Virus record (IMG/VR): IMGVR_UViG_3300042010_000048
Coordinates: 1-48,498 of that record
Source of the DNA: a virus
Length of the DNA: 48,498 nt
Direction: 5' to 3' (one strand)
Each line of letters opens with the position of its first letter. Positions within the stretch are counted from its first letter, which is position 1. The position numbers and the translations under genes were made by a program. The notes below the pieces were generated by a model, which saw only the letters and a list, made by a program, of their open reading frames with translations, made no database searches and was not told the DNA's origin. Shown here one piece after another: positions 1-6,778 of the stretch.

Positions 1-118
1 AGTAGATGGTGTGGGGTATAATAGTTTGGTATACGCATCGGACGACCAGACTGCGCCATGATTAAATATCCAGAAGGATTACCAAGAGGGCTGCATTCCG
101 GGCGAACGTACCAGACTG
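1..118. repeat. Terminal direct repeat, left copy
   Basis: Bases 1-118 are identical to 48381-48498. They hold the last 20 codons of the J-like tail-tip gene (its stop TGA is at 59-61) and the first 20 codons of the next tail gene (ATG at 58), joined by an ATGA overlap exactly as in one continuous operon. The repeat is therefore best explained as the overlap left by an assembler on a circular or circularly permuted genome, not as a packaged terminal repeat. Removing one copy gives a circle of 48,380 bp. Confidence 0.97.
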
Positions 119-573
119 TTAGCCCTATTCAGCGCTCACGACTTGAGAACGGTAGAGCTAGGCAGCGTCGTCGGTTCACTAGTGTTCCGACAATGGCGTC
201 TATTAACTGGATATTCAATTCTGTTGAGTCGCAGGTATTTGAGGCATGGTGGCGAGACTCGCTAATCGACGGCTCTCAATGGTTTGAGTGCCCTCTTGAA
301 ACTCCGCTTGGATATGAACTTGATTACGTCGCAAGATTCACTGATATCTACTCTGGCCCGTCTAGAGTGGGTCCGCTTCTTTGGTCGTTCTCGGCTGAAC
401 TTGAGTTAAGGGAAAGACCTATTTTGGATGCTGGATGGGGTGAATTCCCCGAGTTTATTCTTGATCAGTCTATTTTCGATTTGGCAATGAATCGCGAGTG
501 GCCTTTGAGCCCTTGGCAGGTCTACATCGAAGCCATGGATACAGCAATTAACGAGGACTGGCCGCAGCCATGA
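58..573 (+). CDS. Tail-tip associated structural protein (putative)
   Basis: 171 residues. It follows the J-like tail-tip gene directly on the circular map with an ATGA overlap, so the two are translationally coupled. The N-terminus (KYPEGLP, then a basic stretch RARQRRRFTSVP) and the middle (FEAWWRD, DGSQWFECPL, TPLG, ARFTDIY, then LELRERP) match, from memory, a conserved protein found after the tip gene in many Pseudomonas siphoviruses. No enzymatic motif is visible. The position between tip and fibre suggests a baseplate or adaptor role; that role is inference. Confidence 0.75.
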   Translation: MIKYPEGLPRGLHSGRTYQTVSPIQRSRLENGRARQRRRFTSVPTMASINWIFNSVESQVFEAWWRDSLIDGSQWFECPLETPLGYELDYVARFTDIYSGPSRVGPLLWSFSAELELRERPILDAGWGEFPEFILDQSIFDLAMNREWPLSPWQVYIEAMDTAINEDWPQP

Positions 574-1373
574 GTAATTACAACACGGGCAATCCCGTAC
601 CATCTACAGATCCTCGAGACCTTGACGACAACGCGACAACTTTCGACGAACTTCTACAGTCGGCAACTCCTAGCGTCCCTGACCGACTAGGTGTTCCCCG
701 AAAAACTTGGTGGCAGATGGAACAAGACGCGGCCGCGCTGTTTAGCCCTAACATATCTGCGCTGGCAGGGTTGACCGGCGCGGCGGACTTGGGTCTTTTC
801 TTCACCGGTCTAGGGGCGCTGTCTACGTATTCACTCAGCTCGGCGGGGCGGTCTTTGTCAGCGGCGGCAGACGCGGCGGCACAACAGGCGGCGTTATCAT
901 GGGCGGCTGCAAAGGACAGTCCAGCCTTTATTGGTACCCCTACCGCCCCGACGCCTGCTGTAGGAACGGGCACCACGCAGATAGCGACCGCCGAGATGAT
1001 CCAGGATGAAATAGCCAACGCGCGCGCGTGGACCCCTTACACTCCGACGATTACGCCACTATCCGGTTCCTTCACGTCGGCCTCTGTCGCAGCTCGGTAT
1101 TTGGTGGTCTTCGGCATTTGCTATGTGCAGATTGTTTTGACTGTCACGACGAAAGGTACCGGCGAGTTCCCTACATTGTCCCTGCCCTTTCCAGCGCTCA
1201 GCGGGTCAGCTGAGCATTTATTGCCGTGCCGCTCCAGCACGGGACCGCTCGCGCTAGGGCAAGCCAAGATAAACTCGGCGTTAACTGGAATCCAAATAAC
1301 CAGGTACGACAGTGGCGAGCTGACGGCTGACGGCACCAACATAAACGTGCAGGGCTTCTACCCAATCGCCTAA
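570..1373 (+). CDS. Tail fibre protein
   Basis: 267 residues, overlapping the preceding gene by ATGA. The first 50 residues (TGNPVPSTDPRDLDDNATTF, then a TWWQME segment) resemble the N-terminus of the next gene, so both probably use the same anchor to the tail tip. Residues 60-115 are Ala/Ser-rich, as in fibre shafts. The stretch TPTAPTPAVGTGTTQIATA is typical of fibre linkers, and the C-terminal 100 residues start with WTPYTPTIT and look like a compact beta domain, probably the receptor-binding head. No lyase or hydrolase motif is visible. Confidence 0.8.
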   Translation: MSNYNTGNPVPSTDPRDLDDNATTFDELLQSATPSVPDRLGVPRKTWWQMEQDAAALFSPNISALAGLTGAADLGLFFTGLGALSTYSLSSAGRSLSAAADAAAQQAALSWAAAKDSPAFIGTPTAPTPAVGTGTTQIATAEMIQDEIANARAWTPYTPTITPLSGSFTSASVAARYLVVFGICYVQIVLTVTTKGTGEFPTLSLPFPALSGSAEHLLPCRSSTGPLALGQAKINSALTGIQITRYDSGELTADGTNINVQGFYPIA

Positions 1374-1385
1374 TTGAGAATTTTT

Positions 1386-3296
1386 ATGACAAATACCTAC
1401 CTGACCGGCAATCCTCTTGGGTCGAAAGCCGCTAAAGATTTATACGACAACACCTCGAATTTTGACGAGGGGTTGAACTCGCTCTCCCCCTCCTTTTACG
1501 ATCGTTTTAACCGACGTCGTGAAACCTGGGCCGGGATGGAAAAAATAGTCTCCGATTTCTTGGAGAACATGGGTTTCGAGGCGACGCATCTAACCTATGT
1601 AGACGGGTCGCCTCTGATCGTCTCTAGACCAACGCAACTGATCGACCGCGCCGGCTCGATCTACAAAGTCAAACAGCCTGCGAGTTTCCCGGTGACACTC
1701 ACGGGTACCTGGGCCACGGATAGCGCAGTACTGGTAGATGTCGCAGACATGGCGTTGCGCCTTGACCTGTCGAACTCCGTCGACCTCGCTAAAGGCTCGA
1801 CAATGGTCGGGCACAGGATCAACGCGACAGGCGCAGTCGGTCAAACAGTTCGGAGCAAGCTGACTGAATTTGTTAGCGTTAAGGATTTCGGTGCGGTTGG
1901 CGATGGCGTTACTGATGACACCGCAGCCTTCCAGCTCGCCGTCGCTTACGCCACTGCCACGAAGAACGTAGGCGTTAAGATACCAGCGGGCCTGTACGTT
2001 ATATCCGGTAGCCTGCCCATGTCTGGTGGCTATGTGAACGTATGTTTTTACGGAGAGGGCAGAGCCAGCAGGATTCAGTGGGCTGGCGCGCAGCCTATGT
2101 TCACGTGCGCCACAGGGATCGCGGAGTTGTCGTTTCGGGATTTCGTTGTGGACAATACGGCCGCGCCGAATGTTCTAGAGAACGCCATATTCTATTTTCC
2201 GGAAGGCAACAGTCAAACGGATTTCACCAACGTACACTACCTCCCGGACCTCGGCACTAGTACAGCAGGCTCGAGTTTCTACGTCTGTGGCGTTGGGAAG
2301 TCTAACGACAGCGTCAACTTTGTAAACTGCTATATGTTCGTTAGCCGGGCCGGTATCAGGCTTGGCGCCGGCAGCTCTGTTTATGTCCACGGTGGTCGTA
2401 TCGTAGGTGGATTCCCGACGCTGACGCAATCTGTAGGTATCGAATTAACGGGCGGGATGGGTGGTGTTTGGGTTACCGGTACCGACATCATTAACCACCT
2501 CACTGGCGTATCTATCAACCAAACATCCGGCGTTACGAATAGAGAAATATTCCTCATCGAGGCCTGCCTCGATAGTTGTAACACGGGGCTAGACGTTTCT
2601 GATTCCAGCAGTTATGTAAGCTGGACCGGGGTATGGGCGGCTAGCTGTACCAACGCCAACATAAACTACACCCCTACTAGTGATGCGGCAGTACTAAATC
2701 TATCAGGCGGCACTATCTTCAATGCGGGAGCCATGGACATGGTTGCGGCCTCCCAAAACTATGGCCTGTCGATAAACCAGTACGGGCGAGTGATGTGCAG
2801 CGGAGTTACATTCCGCAACAATAAAAACAGAGCCTTTAGCTGTAATAGCGGTTCTAGGACAGTTCTCGCCATTATCGAAAATTGTGTATTCTTCTCTAAC
2901 GGTACTAGCGGGCGATCCGGGTCGATACAGGCTTTCTTGGCGGGCGCGTTAACTTTCCGGAATAACAACATGGAAACTAGCGTTGTTGGAAACGTCAACG
3001 TAGACGATCCGAGTGCGTCTCTCATGGAGATTAGTGGCGTCCGTGGCTACCGAGGCTTTGCTTTACGTAGCGGGCCTGCGCTAGGGGGATCATCGGTGCA
3101 GGTAACCAATACCACGGGGCAAAAACTGATCGGTTATCTACGTGGCGGCTTGGTGCAGAACGTGCTGATCAATGGTACGGCTGTCTATGACCAGGGTACG
3201 CCAGTTATAGCAAACCTACAGATATCCCTTGAACCTGGCGACAGCTACACCGTTGTTTATACTTCAGCCCCGAATCTTAGTTGGTATTTCGCGTGA
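1386..3296 (+). CDS. Tailspike with pectate-lyase-like beta-helix (putative depolymerase)
   Basis: 636 residues from the ATG at 1386; an in-frame TTG at 1374 is less likely. The N-terminal 50 residues repeat the anchor of the fibre upstream (TGNP, DLYDN, FDEGL, RETWAGME). Near residue 165 comes VKDFGAVGDGVTDDTAAF, the signature that opens the right-handed beta-helix of many tailspikes (pectate-lyase fold). The following 400 residues alternate short hydrophobic strands with Gly/Asn turns as a parallel helix would. Such proteins bind and often cleave capsule, O-antigen or exopolysaccharide. The catalytic residues cannot be assigned by eye. Confidence 0.85.
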   Translation: MTNTYLTGNPLGSKAAKDLYDNTSNFDEGLNSLSPSFYDRFNRRRETWAGMEKIVSDFLENMGFEATHLTYVDGSPLIVSRPTQLIDRAGSIYKVKQPASFPVTLTGTWATDSAVLVDVADMALRLDLSNSVDLAKGSTMVGHRINATGAVGQTVRSKLTEFVSVKDFGAVGDGVTDDTAAFQLAVAYATATKNVGVKIPAGLYVISGSLPMSGGYVNVCFYGEGRASRIQWAGAQPMFTCATGIAELSFRDFVVDNTAAPNVLENAIFYFPEGNSQTDFTNVHYLPDLGTSTAGSSFYVCGVGKSNDSVNFVNCYMFVSRAGIRLGAGSSVYVHGGRIVGGFPTLTQSVGIELTGGMGGVWVTGTDIINHLTGVSINQTSGVTNREIFLIEACLDSCNTGLDVSDSSSYVSWTGVWAASCTNANINYTPTSDAAVLNLSGGTIFNAGAMDMVAASQNYGLSINQYGRVMCSGVTFRNNKNRAFSCNSGSRTVLAIIENCVFFSNGTSGRSGSIQAFLAGALTFRNNNMETSVVGNVNVDDPSASLMEISGVRGYRGFALRSGPALGGSSVQVTNTTGQKLIGYLRGGLVQNVLINGTAVYDQGTPVIANLQISLEPGDSYTVVYTSAPNLSWYFA

Positions 3297-3364
3297 GCAT
3301 TATCCTGGCGGAAGTAAACGACGGGGCGAACGAGCGTCTTGATGAGATTATCAGGACTCCATAA
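3293..3364 (+). CDS. Possible 23-residue ORF coupled to the tailspike gene
   Basis: A GTG at 3293 overlaps the tailspike stop in a GTGA arrangement and opens 23 codons (MSIILAEVNDGANERLDEII...) that end just before the terminator. The overlap is the same as that used by real genes in this genome. The encoded peptide resembles no family I know. It may be the remnant of a chaperone or fibre C-terminus. Confidence 0.25.
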   Translation: MSIILAEVNDGANERLDEIIRTP

Positions 3365-3370
3365 TAACAA

Positions 3371-3400
3371 AAACCCCGCCTAATCAGCGGGGTTTCTTTT
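3371..3400. terminator. Bidirectional terminator
   Basis: The stem AAACCCCGC (3371-3379) pairs with GCGGGGTTT (3387-3395). It is followed by TTTCTTTT on the plus strand and by TTTTTGTT on the minus strand. It separates the convergent tail operon (+) and small-gene operon (-). Confidence 0.9.
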
Positions 3401-3593
3401 AGTGGATGGTTGGTCCAGTCGGCAGAACCATCGGCTCTTCCCCCTCATAACAACGCTCGGCAATCAACACGCTGAAGTCACCACCTTCGCATGGGCTCAT
3501 CTCGATATTGAATCCAGACTCAGCCAGGTTAACAACCAGATCCGAAACCATGTCAGGAAACGGGAAGAATTTCAGTTTGATTCGTTGGCTCAT
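3399..3593 (-). CDS. Hypothetical protein, 64 aa
   Basis: Last gene of the leftward small-gene operon, ending against the terminator. It overlaps the gene before it by four bases. A short beta-rich protein with a hydrophobic middle (PDMVSDLVVNLAESGFNIEM) and no motif that I recognise. Confidence 0.6.
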   Translation of the reverse strand: MSQRIKLKFFPFPDMVSDLVVNLAESGFNIEMSPCEGGDFSVLIAERCYEGEEPMVLPTGPTIH

Positions 3594-3784
3594 TCGTCTC
3601 GCTCCAAAAAATAATCACAACCGCCATTACCGCCACGCTCTTCTACGACTCCACCAGTTAAACAATGATGTCTATTAACGTAAGTCGCGCCCATCACGCC
3701 AAGATGCTCATTCTCAACATCATGATCAAAAAGATCGCCAGCTAGAATCTTGAATTCTGGATAGCTTATTTTGATTCTTTTCAT
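3590..3784 (-). CDS. Hypothetical protein, 64 aa
   Basis: ATGA overlaps with both neighbours make this a member of one tightly coupled message. The sequence begins MKRIKISYPEFKILAGDLFD and contains several His and Cys residues (NRHHCLTGG, GGCDYF), but no spacing typical of a zinc site. Function unknown. Confidence 0.6.
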   Translation of the reverse strand: MKRIKISYPEFKILAGDLFDHDVENEHLGVMGATYVNRHHCLTGGVVEERGGNGGCDYFLERDE

Positions 3785-3987
3785 TTAATCGGCTTCCGTA
3801 TTTCCTGCAATCCAGAACATTCGTTACAGTAAATCACCCCGTAACTCCTTAGAAACACTCCACCGCTACCGCTGATCTCGTGCTTGCAATGACAAGCTTT
3901 CTCTGAGAACTCTAAGTTCTTCGCGCATTTCGACAATTCCTGCAAGCCAGTAGTTCTTTTGTTCTCCATTTTGGTATGGACAGTCAT
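3781..3987 (-). CDS. Small zinc-ribbon-like protein, 68 aa
   Basis: Start at 3987 is set by a strong ribosome-binding site, GGAGG six bases ahead. Residues CHCKHE and, about 20 residues later, CNEC could bind one metal ion. The first 122 bases overlap the RMF-like gene 3866-4054 in another frame, so one stretch of DNA may encode two proteins. A metal-binding role is inference from the Cys spacing. Confidence 0.5.
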   Translation of the reverse strand: MTVHTKMENKRTTGLQELSKCAKNLEFSEKACHCKHEISGSGGVFLRSYGVIYCNECSGLQEIRKPIK

Positions 3988-4054
3988 TCCTTCCCTCCAG
4001 ATAGGCTACTTTGCCCTCTAGGTAATAACGGTTACTTAAGGCTTTATGTTGCAT
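3866..4054 (-). CDS. RMF/CrpP-like small protein, 62 aa
   Basis: The pattern EGKVAYLEGRNDCPY, then a spacer and YWLAGIVEMREE, follows the scheme of ribosome modulation factor and of the related CrpP-like proteins (gly-rich helix, C/NPY, then WLxGW/I and a charged helix). The family usually has 55-70 residues, which fits. RMF dimerises ribosomes in resting cells; phage members have no proven role known to me. The ribosome-binding site is weak, and the start lies 19 bases inside the end of the upstream gene. It overlaps 3781-3987 by 122 bases out of frame. Confidence 0.6.
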   Translation of the reverse strand: MQHKALSNRYYLEGKVAYLEGRNDCPYQNGEQKNYWLAGIVEMREELRVLRESLSLQARDQR

Positions 4055-4269
4055 AATGATTTACCCATTGCTTTCAGCGCAGCAGTCAATCTTGGCGTTT
4101 GTGGCGCCTCGATAGCTGCTGCGATTAATTCGTTTAGTGCTAACTTGCGTGCTGCGTGACGATCCTTGTTCTGGATGCTGTGACACTTGATACAGGCAAG
4201 ATTCGGCAGGTAGCGGCGACCGGCTAACTCTGGATGTTTCTCGCACTCCTTGCCGTAGACTGATCTCAT
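4036..4269 (-). CDS. Small zinc-finger protein, 77 aa
   Basis: Residues CEKHPELAGRRYLPNLACIKC form a likely metal site (CxxH and CxxC), as seen in short phage proteins related to HNH-endonuclease N-termini, but the HNH core itself is absent. AGGA lies seven bases before the ATG. The rest is an Ala-rich helix. It overlaps its upstream neighbour by four bases. Confidence 0.6.
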   Translation of the reverse strand: MRSVYGKECEKHPELAGRRYLPNLACIKCHSIQNKDRHAARKLALNELIAAAIEAPQTPRLTAALKAMGKSLCNIKP

Positions 4270-4511
4270 GGAAAGGTCCTTATGAGCCGCTCCATCAGAG
4301 ATGCGTTAATGAGAGATCTAAGCGGATCTATTTGTGGAACGAAGGCATTCGCCCGAATTAGCAACCCCGACAGATCGACGATGGTGGCTTGCAGTTCTTC
4401 AACTTCTTCCGGCCAGAATTTTAGATTGTCGCAATCGTCTGTGTACCACCCGGCCTTTAGGTCTTTGATGGCGGCTTGCAGTTCGGCGAGTTCGTTATCT
4501 CGATTGTCCAT
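4266..4511 (-). CDS. Hypothetical coiled-coil protein, 81 aa
   Basis: Start has GAGG five bases ahead. The protein has two Leu-rich heptad-like stretches (ELAELQAAIKDLKAGW and EEVEELQATIVDLSGLL), so a helical hairpin is likely. Similar short coiled-coil proteins are common in phage early operons. Function unknown. Confidence 0.6.
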   Translation of the reverse strand: MDNRDNELAELQAAIKDLKAGWYTDDCDNLKFWPEEVEELQATIVDLSGLLIRANAFVPQIDPLRSLINASLMERLIRTFP

Positions 4512-5189
4512 TTAAACCTCGACTGTTTCGCGGAAGCACTCGGCGTCTTCCAGAATTGAATTGGCCTTTCGGACAAGGGCGGCAACTACTCGATGATTCG
4601 CACCATTGCTCATCCCGTATTCGGTTGCTACATCCTTCACGACCGCGGCTTTCTCTATCTGCCAGGCGCGGTGCGCCTCCAAAGGGCAAAGGAACAGGCC
4701 GAGGTACTTCATCCGCGAGCCAGTGTTGCAGTACGCGCTGAACTTGCCGCGACTCTTGTGAAATGAGACGCCAACCGGCAACGGTCCGCGAACAGCCTTC
4801 GAAGAAGTGAACAACGAATTTATCCGTCGCGGCACGAATGAGCATGCGCCAGGTCGGTAGATCCGGTTGCCAGGGATGAGTAGATCCTTGTCGATCTCGT
4901 AGATCATTCCGTTGTGGTCGCGGTTCATGTACCCAGGCTGCTCGCTGCACCAATCGGCAAATTCTTGGAAGTCGGCAAACCCGTTGGTCACGCCGATGTA
5001 TGACGGGCCTTTAACATGAGCCATTGTTCCGACTGAGCACCGCGTCTTCACGCCGGCCCATACATCCGATGCGCGTGAGTGATGGGTCAGTCCGTTAACC
5101 TTCCACGTCACCATCCAAAGGCCTTGATCGTTCTGACGGTCCAGGCAGCCGTGAACGCTTTTTGGAACGCGCTCAATTTTACTGCTCAT
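4512..5189 (-). CDS. AP2-domain homing-endonuclease-like protein, 225 aa
   Basis: The N-terminal half (RCSVGTMAHVKGPSYIGVTN, FADFQEFADWCSEQPGY, DKDLLIPGNRIYRPGACSFV, PRRIN) is the layout of free-standing phage endonucleases that resemble T7-group HNH proteins. The C-terminal half (GVSFHKSRGKFSAY, KYLGLFLCPLEAHRAWQIEK) is an AP2-type DNA-binding domain. Such genes are mobile and cut related genomes at the empty site. GGGAG seven bases before the ATG sets the start. A canonical HNH catalytic triad is not obvious to me, so activity is uncertain. Confidence 0.8.
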   Translation of the reverse strand: MSSKIERVPKSVHGCLDRQNDQGLWMVTWKVNGLTHHSRASDVWAGVKTRCSVGTMAHVKGPSYIGVTNGFADFQEFADWCSEQPGYMNRDHNGMIYEIDKDLLIPGNRIYRPGACSFVPRRINSLFTSSKAVRGPLPVGVSFHKSRGKFSAYCNTGSRMKYLGLFLCPLEAHRAWQIEKAAVVKDVATEYGMSNGANHRVVAALVRKANSILEDAECFRETVEV

Positions 5190-5404
5190 TCGCTTGCTCC
5201 CTTGTTCGCCAGCGTTAGTCGAACTGCCTCGGTCCAGCCTTTAACCCAAAGCCGAAAGTTCAATTTGTCCAGCCTCGGGTAAGGATTTTCATCTTGGTCG
5301 GCACCATAAGAACCGATGTAAAAACCCTGCTCGTAAGGAGAATCAAGCGGAACCTTAGAGCCGTCTTTGCGGATAAGACAGGCAGGCATTGGAATTTCGT
5401 TCAT
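5186..5404 (-). CDS. RMF/CrpP-like small protein, 72 aa
   Basis: The core YEQGFYIGSYGADQDENPYP followed by FRLWVKGWTEAVRLTL matches the ribosome-modulation-factor scheme (helix with Gly, NPY turn, W-x-x-GW helix). This is the second such gene in the operon; it is clearer than the one at 3866-4054. It is coupled by ATGA to the AP2 gene and uses the same GGGAGCAAGCGA leader before its ATG, suggesting copying of the leader. The role in infection is unknown; ribosome or host-enzyme modulation is speculation. Confidence 0.65.
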   Translation of the reverse strand: MNEIPMPACLIRKDGSKVPLDSPYEQGFYIGSYGADQDENPYPRLDKLNFRLWVKGWTEAVRLTLANKGASE

Positions 5405-5730
5405 TCGCTTGCTCCCGATTCGGTGGGTTTGGCCAGGGCTGCATCGATTCGCTTGCTAAGCCCCATAGAGTGTTTCCATCCGCCATCTTGACGAAGAACT
5501 GGAAGCCAGTCAGACGCCTCGCGCAGCAATTCGACCAGCTCCACATTCCGCTGCTCGGCGGCGTTCCGTTCAAGTTTCAGTGAAAGCACTTCGCCGGAAA
5601 GCTCGGCTGTTCGATCTTCAAGCTTTGCCAGCTCTTCCCGCAGCGCATCCAGTTTACGTTCGGTGGCATACAGCTTTGCCTCGGCCCTTTCACAGCGACC
5701 GGACAGACCACCCTCTTCATTCATGCCCAT
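5401..5730 (-). CDS. Hypothetical coiled-coil protein, 109 aa
   Basis: GGAGG eight bases before the ATG at 5730. Residues 10-75 are a long amphipathic helix (ERKLDALREELAKLEDRTAE and following), then a short tail with GWKHSMGLSKRIDAALA. Phage proteins of this kind often carry a related tail, but I know no function. It sits mid-operon with ATGA coupling downstream. Confidence 0.65.
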   Translation of the reverse strand: MGMNEEGGLSGRCERAEAKLYATERKLDALREELAKLEDRTAELSGEVLSLKLERNAAEQRNVELVELLREASDWLPVLRQDGGWKHSMGLSKRIDAALAKPTESGASE

Positions 5731-5733
5731 TTT

Positions 5734-5811
5734 TCAAACCTCCGATAGTCCGTTATGAAACAGGCGGCACGTCAGCGCCAGAAAGACGATATAGCCAGCA
5801 ACCCAGATCAC
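5734..5811 (-). CDS. Possible 25-residue membrane peptide
   Basis: A GTG at 5811 overlaps the stop of the gene before it (GTGA), with AAGG eight bases ahead. The peptide IWVAGYIVFLALTCRLF would span the membrane once. It fills the gap between two real genes and stops just before the next ribosome-binding site. Support is from context only. Confidence 0.4.
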   Translation of the reverse strand: MIWVAGYIVFLALTCRLFHNGLSEV

Positions 5812-5981
5812 GACTTGCACACCTTTTCAAAGTAGCCGTCTACGTTCGGCCACGTCTTCTCAGCGATCATCAGGCATCGAAACGCCTGATCATCAAGGCC
5901 GTCGTTGTAACTCATCCGATTAGAAACAACGAACCCAATACACAGCAGAACCACGATTACGAATGTTGTAATTGTTTTCAT
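5808..5981 (-). CDS. Small membrane or secreted protein, 57 aa
   Basis: Starts two bases after the stop of the gene upstream, with GGAGGATTA ahead of the ATG. The first 20 residues (MKTITTFVIVVLLCIGFVVS) form a signal anchor; the rest is polar and ends with a Cys. Single-pass inner-membrane proteins of this size are frequent in phage early regions. Function unknown. Confidence 0.6.
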   Translation of the reverse strand: MKTITTFVIVVLLCIGFVVSNRMSYNDGLDDQAFRCLMIAEKTWPNVDGYFEKVCKS

Positions 5982-5983
5982 GA

Positions 5984-6238
5984 CTAATCCTCCATGCTCA
6001 ATTCTGCCTGCTCAGGATCTTCCATGTCTACGCCGTCAGAGTCGAATTTGCATTCCCATACGTGGCTGTAGAGAGACGAGTACATTTCGTAGCTGATACC
6101 GCCGACCAACAATGCACCACGCAGCATGCCGAAGATGTGTTTGTATTCGCTGGTGCGGGAACGCTGGAATTTGTCGTCTGCGAAGGAGATGGCTTTGTGG
6201 ATCGTTTTGGTGAACTCTGCTTGATTCTTGGTATGCAT
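5984..6238 (-). CDS. Hypothetical protein, first gene of the leftward small-gene operon, 84 aa
   Basis: AGGAG lies eight bases before the ATG and a promoter is visible at 6265-6293. The protein is helical with aromatic residues (EYKHIFGMLRGALLVGGISY) and an acidic C-terminus (MEDPEQAELSMED). I do not recognise the family. Its place at the head of the operon fits a protein made early. Confidence 0.65.
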   Translation of the reverse strand: MHTKNQAEFTKTIHKAISFADDKFQRSRTSEYKHIFGMLRGALLVGGISYEMYSSLYSHVWECKFDSDGVDMEDPEQAELSMED

Positions 6239-6264
6239 TGGGTTGCTCCTGTTGGCTTAAACAA

Positions 6265-6293
6265 ATGGTAAGCGAGCCATAGGAAATGCGCAA
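6265..6293 (-). promoter_or_regulatory. Leftward promoter for the 3399-6238 operon
   Basis: On the minus strand TTGCGC (6288-6293) is followed after 17 bases by TACCAT (6265-6270). Both hexamers match four of six consensus positions. It lies 27 bases upstream of the first ATG. Confidence 0.5.
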
Positions 6294-6301
6294 CAGTTAT
6301 T

Positions 6302-6310
6302 TGGTAAACT
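6302..6310 (+). promoter_or_regulatory. Extended -10 promoter for the lysis genes
   Basis: TGGTAAACT is an extended -10 element (TGn plus TAAACT) 28 bases before the endolysin ATG, without a clear -35. The same element recurs before packaging, head and tail genes (25405, 32044, 33000, 36723, 40564, 41690). Confidence 0.5.
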
Positions 6311-6337
6311 GAGGATATATTTTCAGATGGTGATGTC

Positions 6338-6757
6338 ATGTCAGTAGCACGCGGGATCAGGAACAACAATCCAGGCAATATCGACTACAACCCAGCAAAC
6401 AATTGGCAGGGTCAGCTCAAGGTAGACAAGACCATTGAGCCGCGCTTCTGTCGGTTTGATACGCCAGAGAACGGTATCCGCGCACTCGGCAAGCTACTGC
6501 AAACCTACCAGCGCAAGCACGATCTGAAGACGGTCAAGGCGATCATCAGCCGATGGGCTCCGGCAACAGAGAACAACACGAACGCGTACGTAAAATCGGT
6601 CGAAGCGTACACGAACACGAAACCTGGCGCAGAAATCGACTTACGAGAACATGAGATTCTGAAGGGGATGATGAAGGCGATCATTCGTCACGAGAATTCG
6701 AACTACGAATACCCTGACGCGATCCTATCTGAAGGTGTACGCCGTGCGCTCGTCTGA
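6338..6757 (+). CDS. Endolysin (putative muralytic enzyme), 139 aa
   Basis: The protein begins with GIRNNNPGNIDY and continues with NNWQGQL, RFCRFDTPENGIRALGKLL, ISRWAPATENNTNAYV. This is, from memory, the family annotated in phages as endolysin or P5-like muramidase/transglycosylase, which cuts the glycan chain of peptidoglycan. No signal peptide is visible, so a holin would be needed for release. The Rz/Rz1 pair follows at once, which supports the lysis role. The nearest holin candidate is far away, at 25087-25407. Confidence 0.8.
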   Translation: MSVARGIRNNNPGNIDYNPANNWQGQLKVDKTIEPRFCRFDTPENGIRALGKLLQTYQRKHDLKTVKAIISRWAPATENNTNAYVKSVEAYTNTKPGAEIDLREHEILKGMMKAIIRHENSNYEYPDAILSEGVRRALV

Positions 6758-6760
6758 ACT

Positions 6761-6774
6761 ATTCTCCGGAGAAC
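6761..6774. promoter_or_regulatory. Palindrome copy 1 (TTCTCCGGAGAA)
   Basis: The sequence ATTCTCCGGAGAAC fills the gap between the endolysin stop and the Rz start. Its GGAG is seven bases before the Rz ATG, so the palindrome also contains the ribosome-binding site and could hide it in a hairpin. Confidence 0.6.
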
Positions 6775-6778
6775 ACTA

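Noticed and set aside
1-118. Genuine packaged direct terminal repeat.
   Set aside because: It is shorter than known terminal repeats of this phage type and cuts through a translationally coupled gene pair; assembly overlap is simpler.
5580-5987. 135-codon plus-strand ORF.
   Set aside because: Antisense to a chain of coupled minus-strand genes; no motif.
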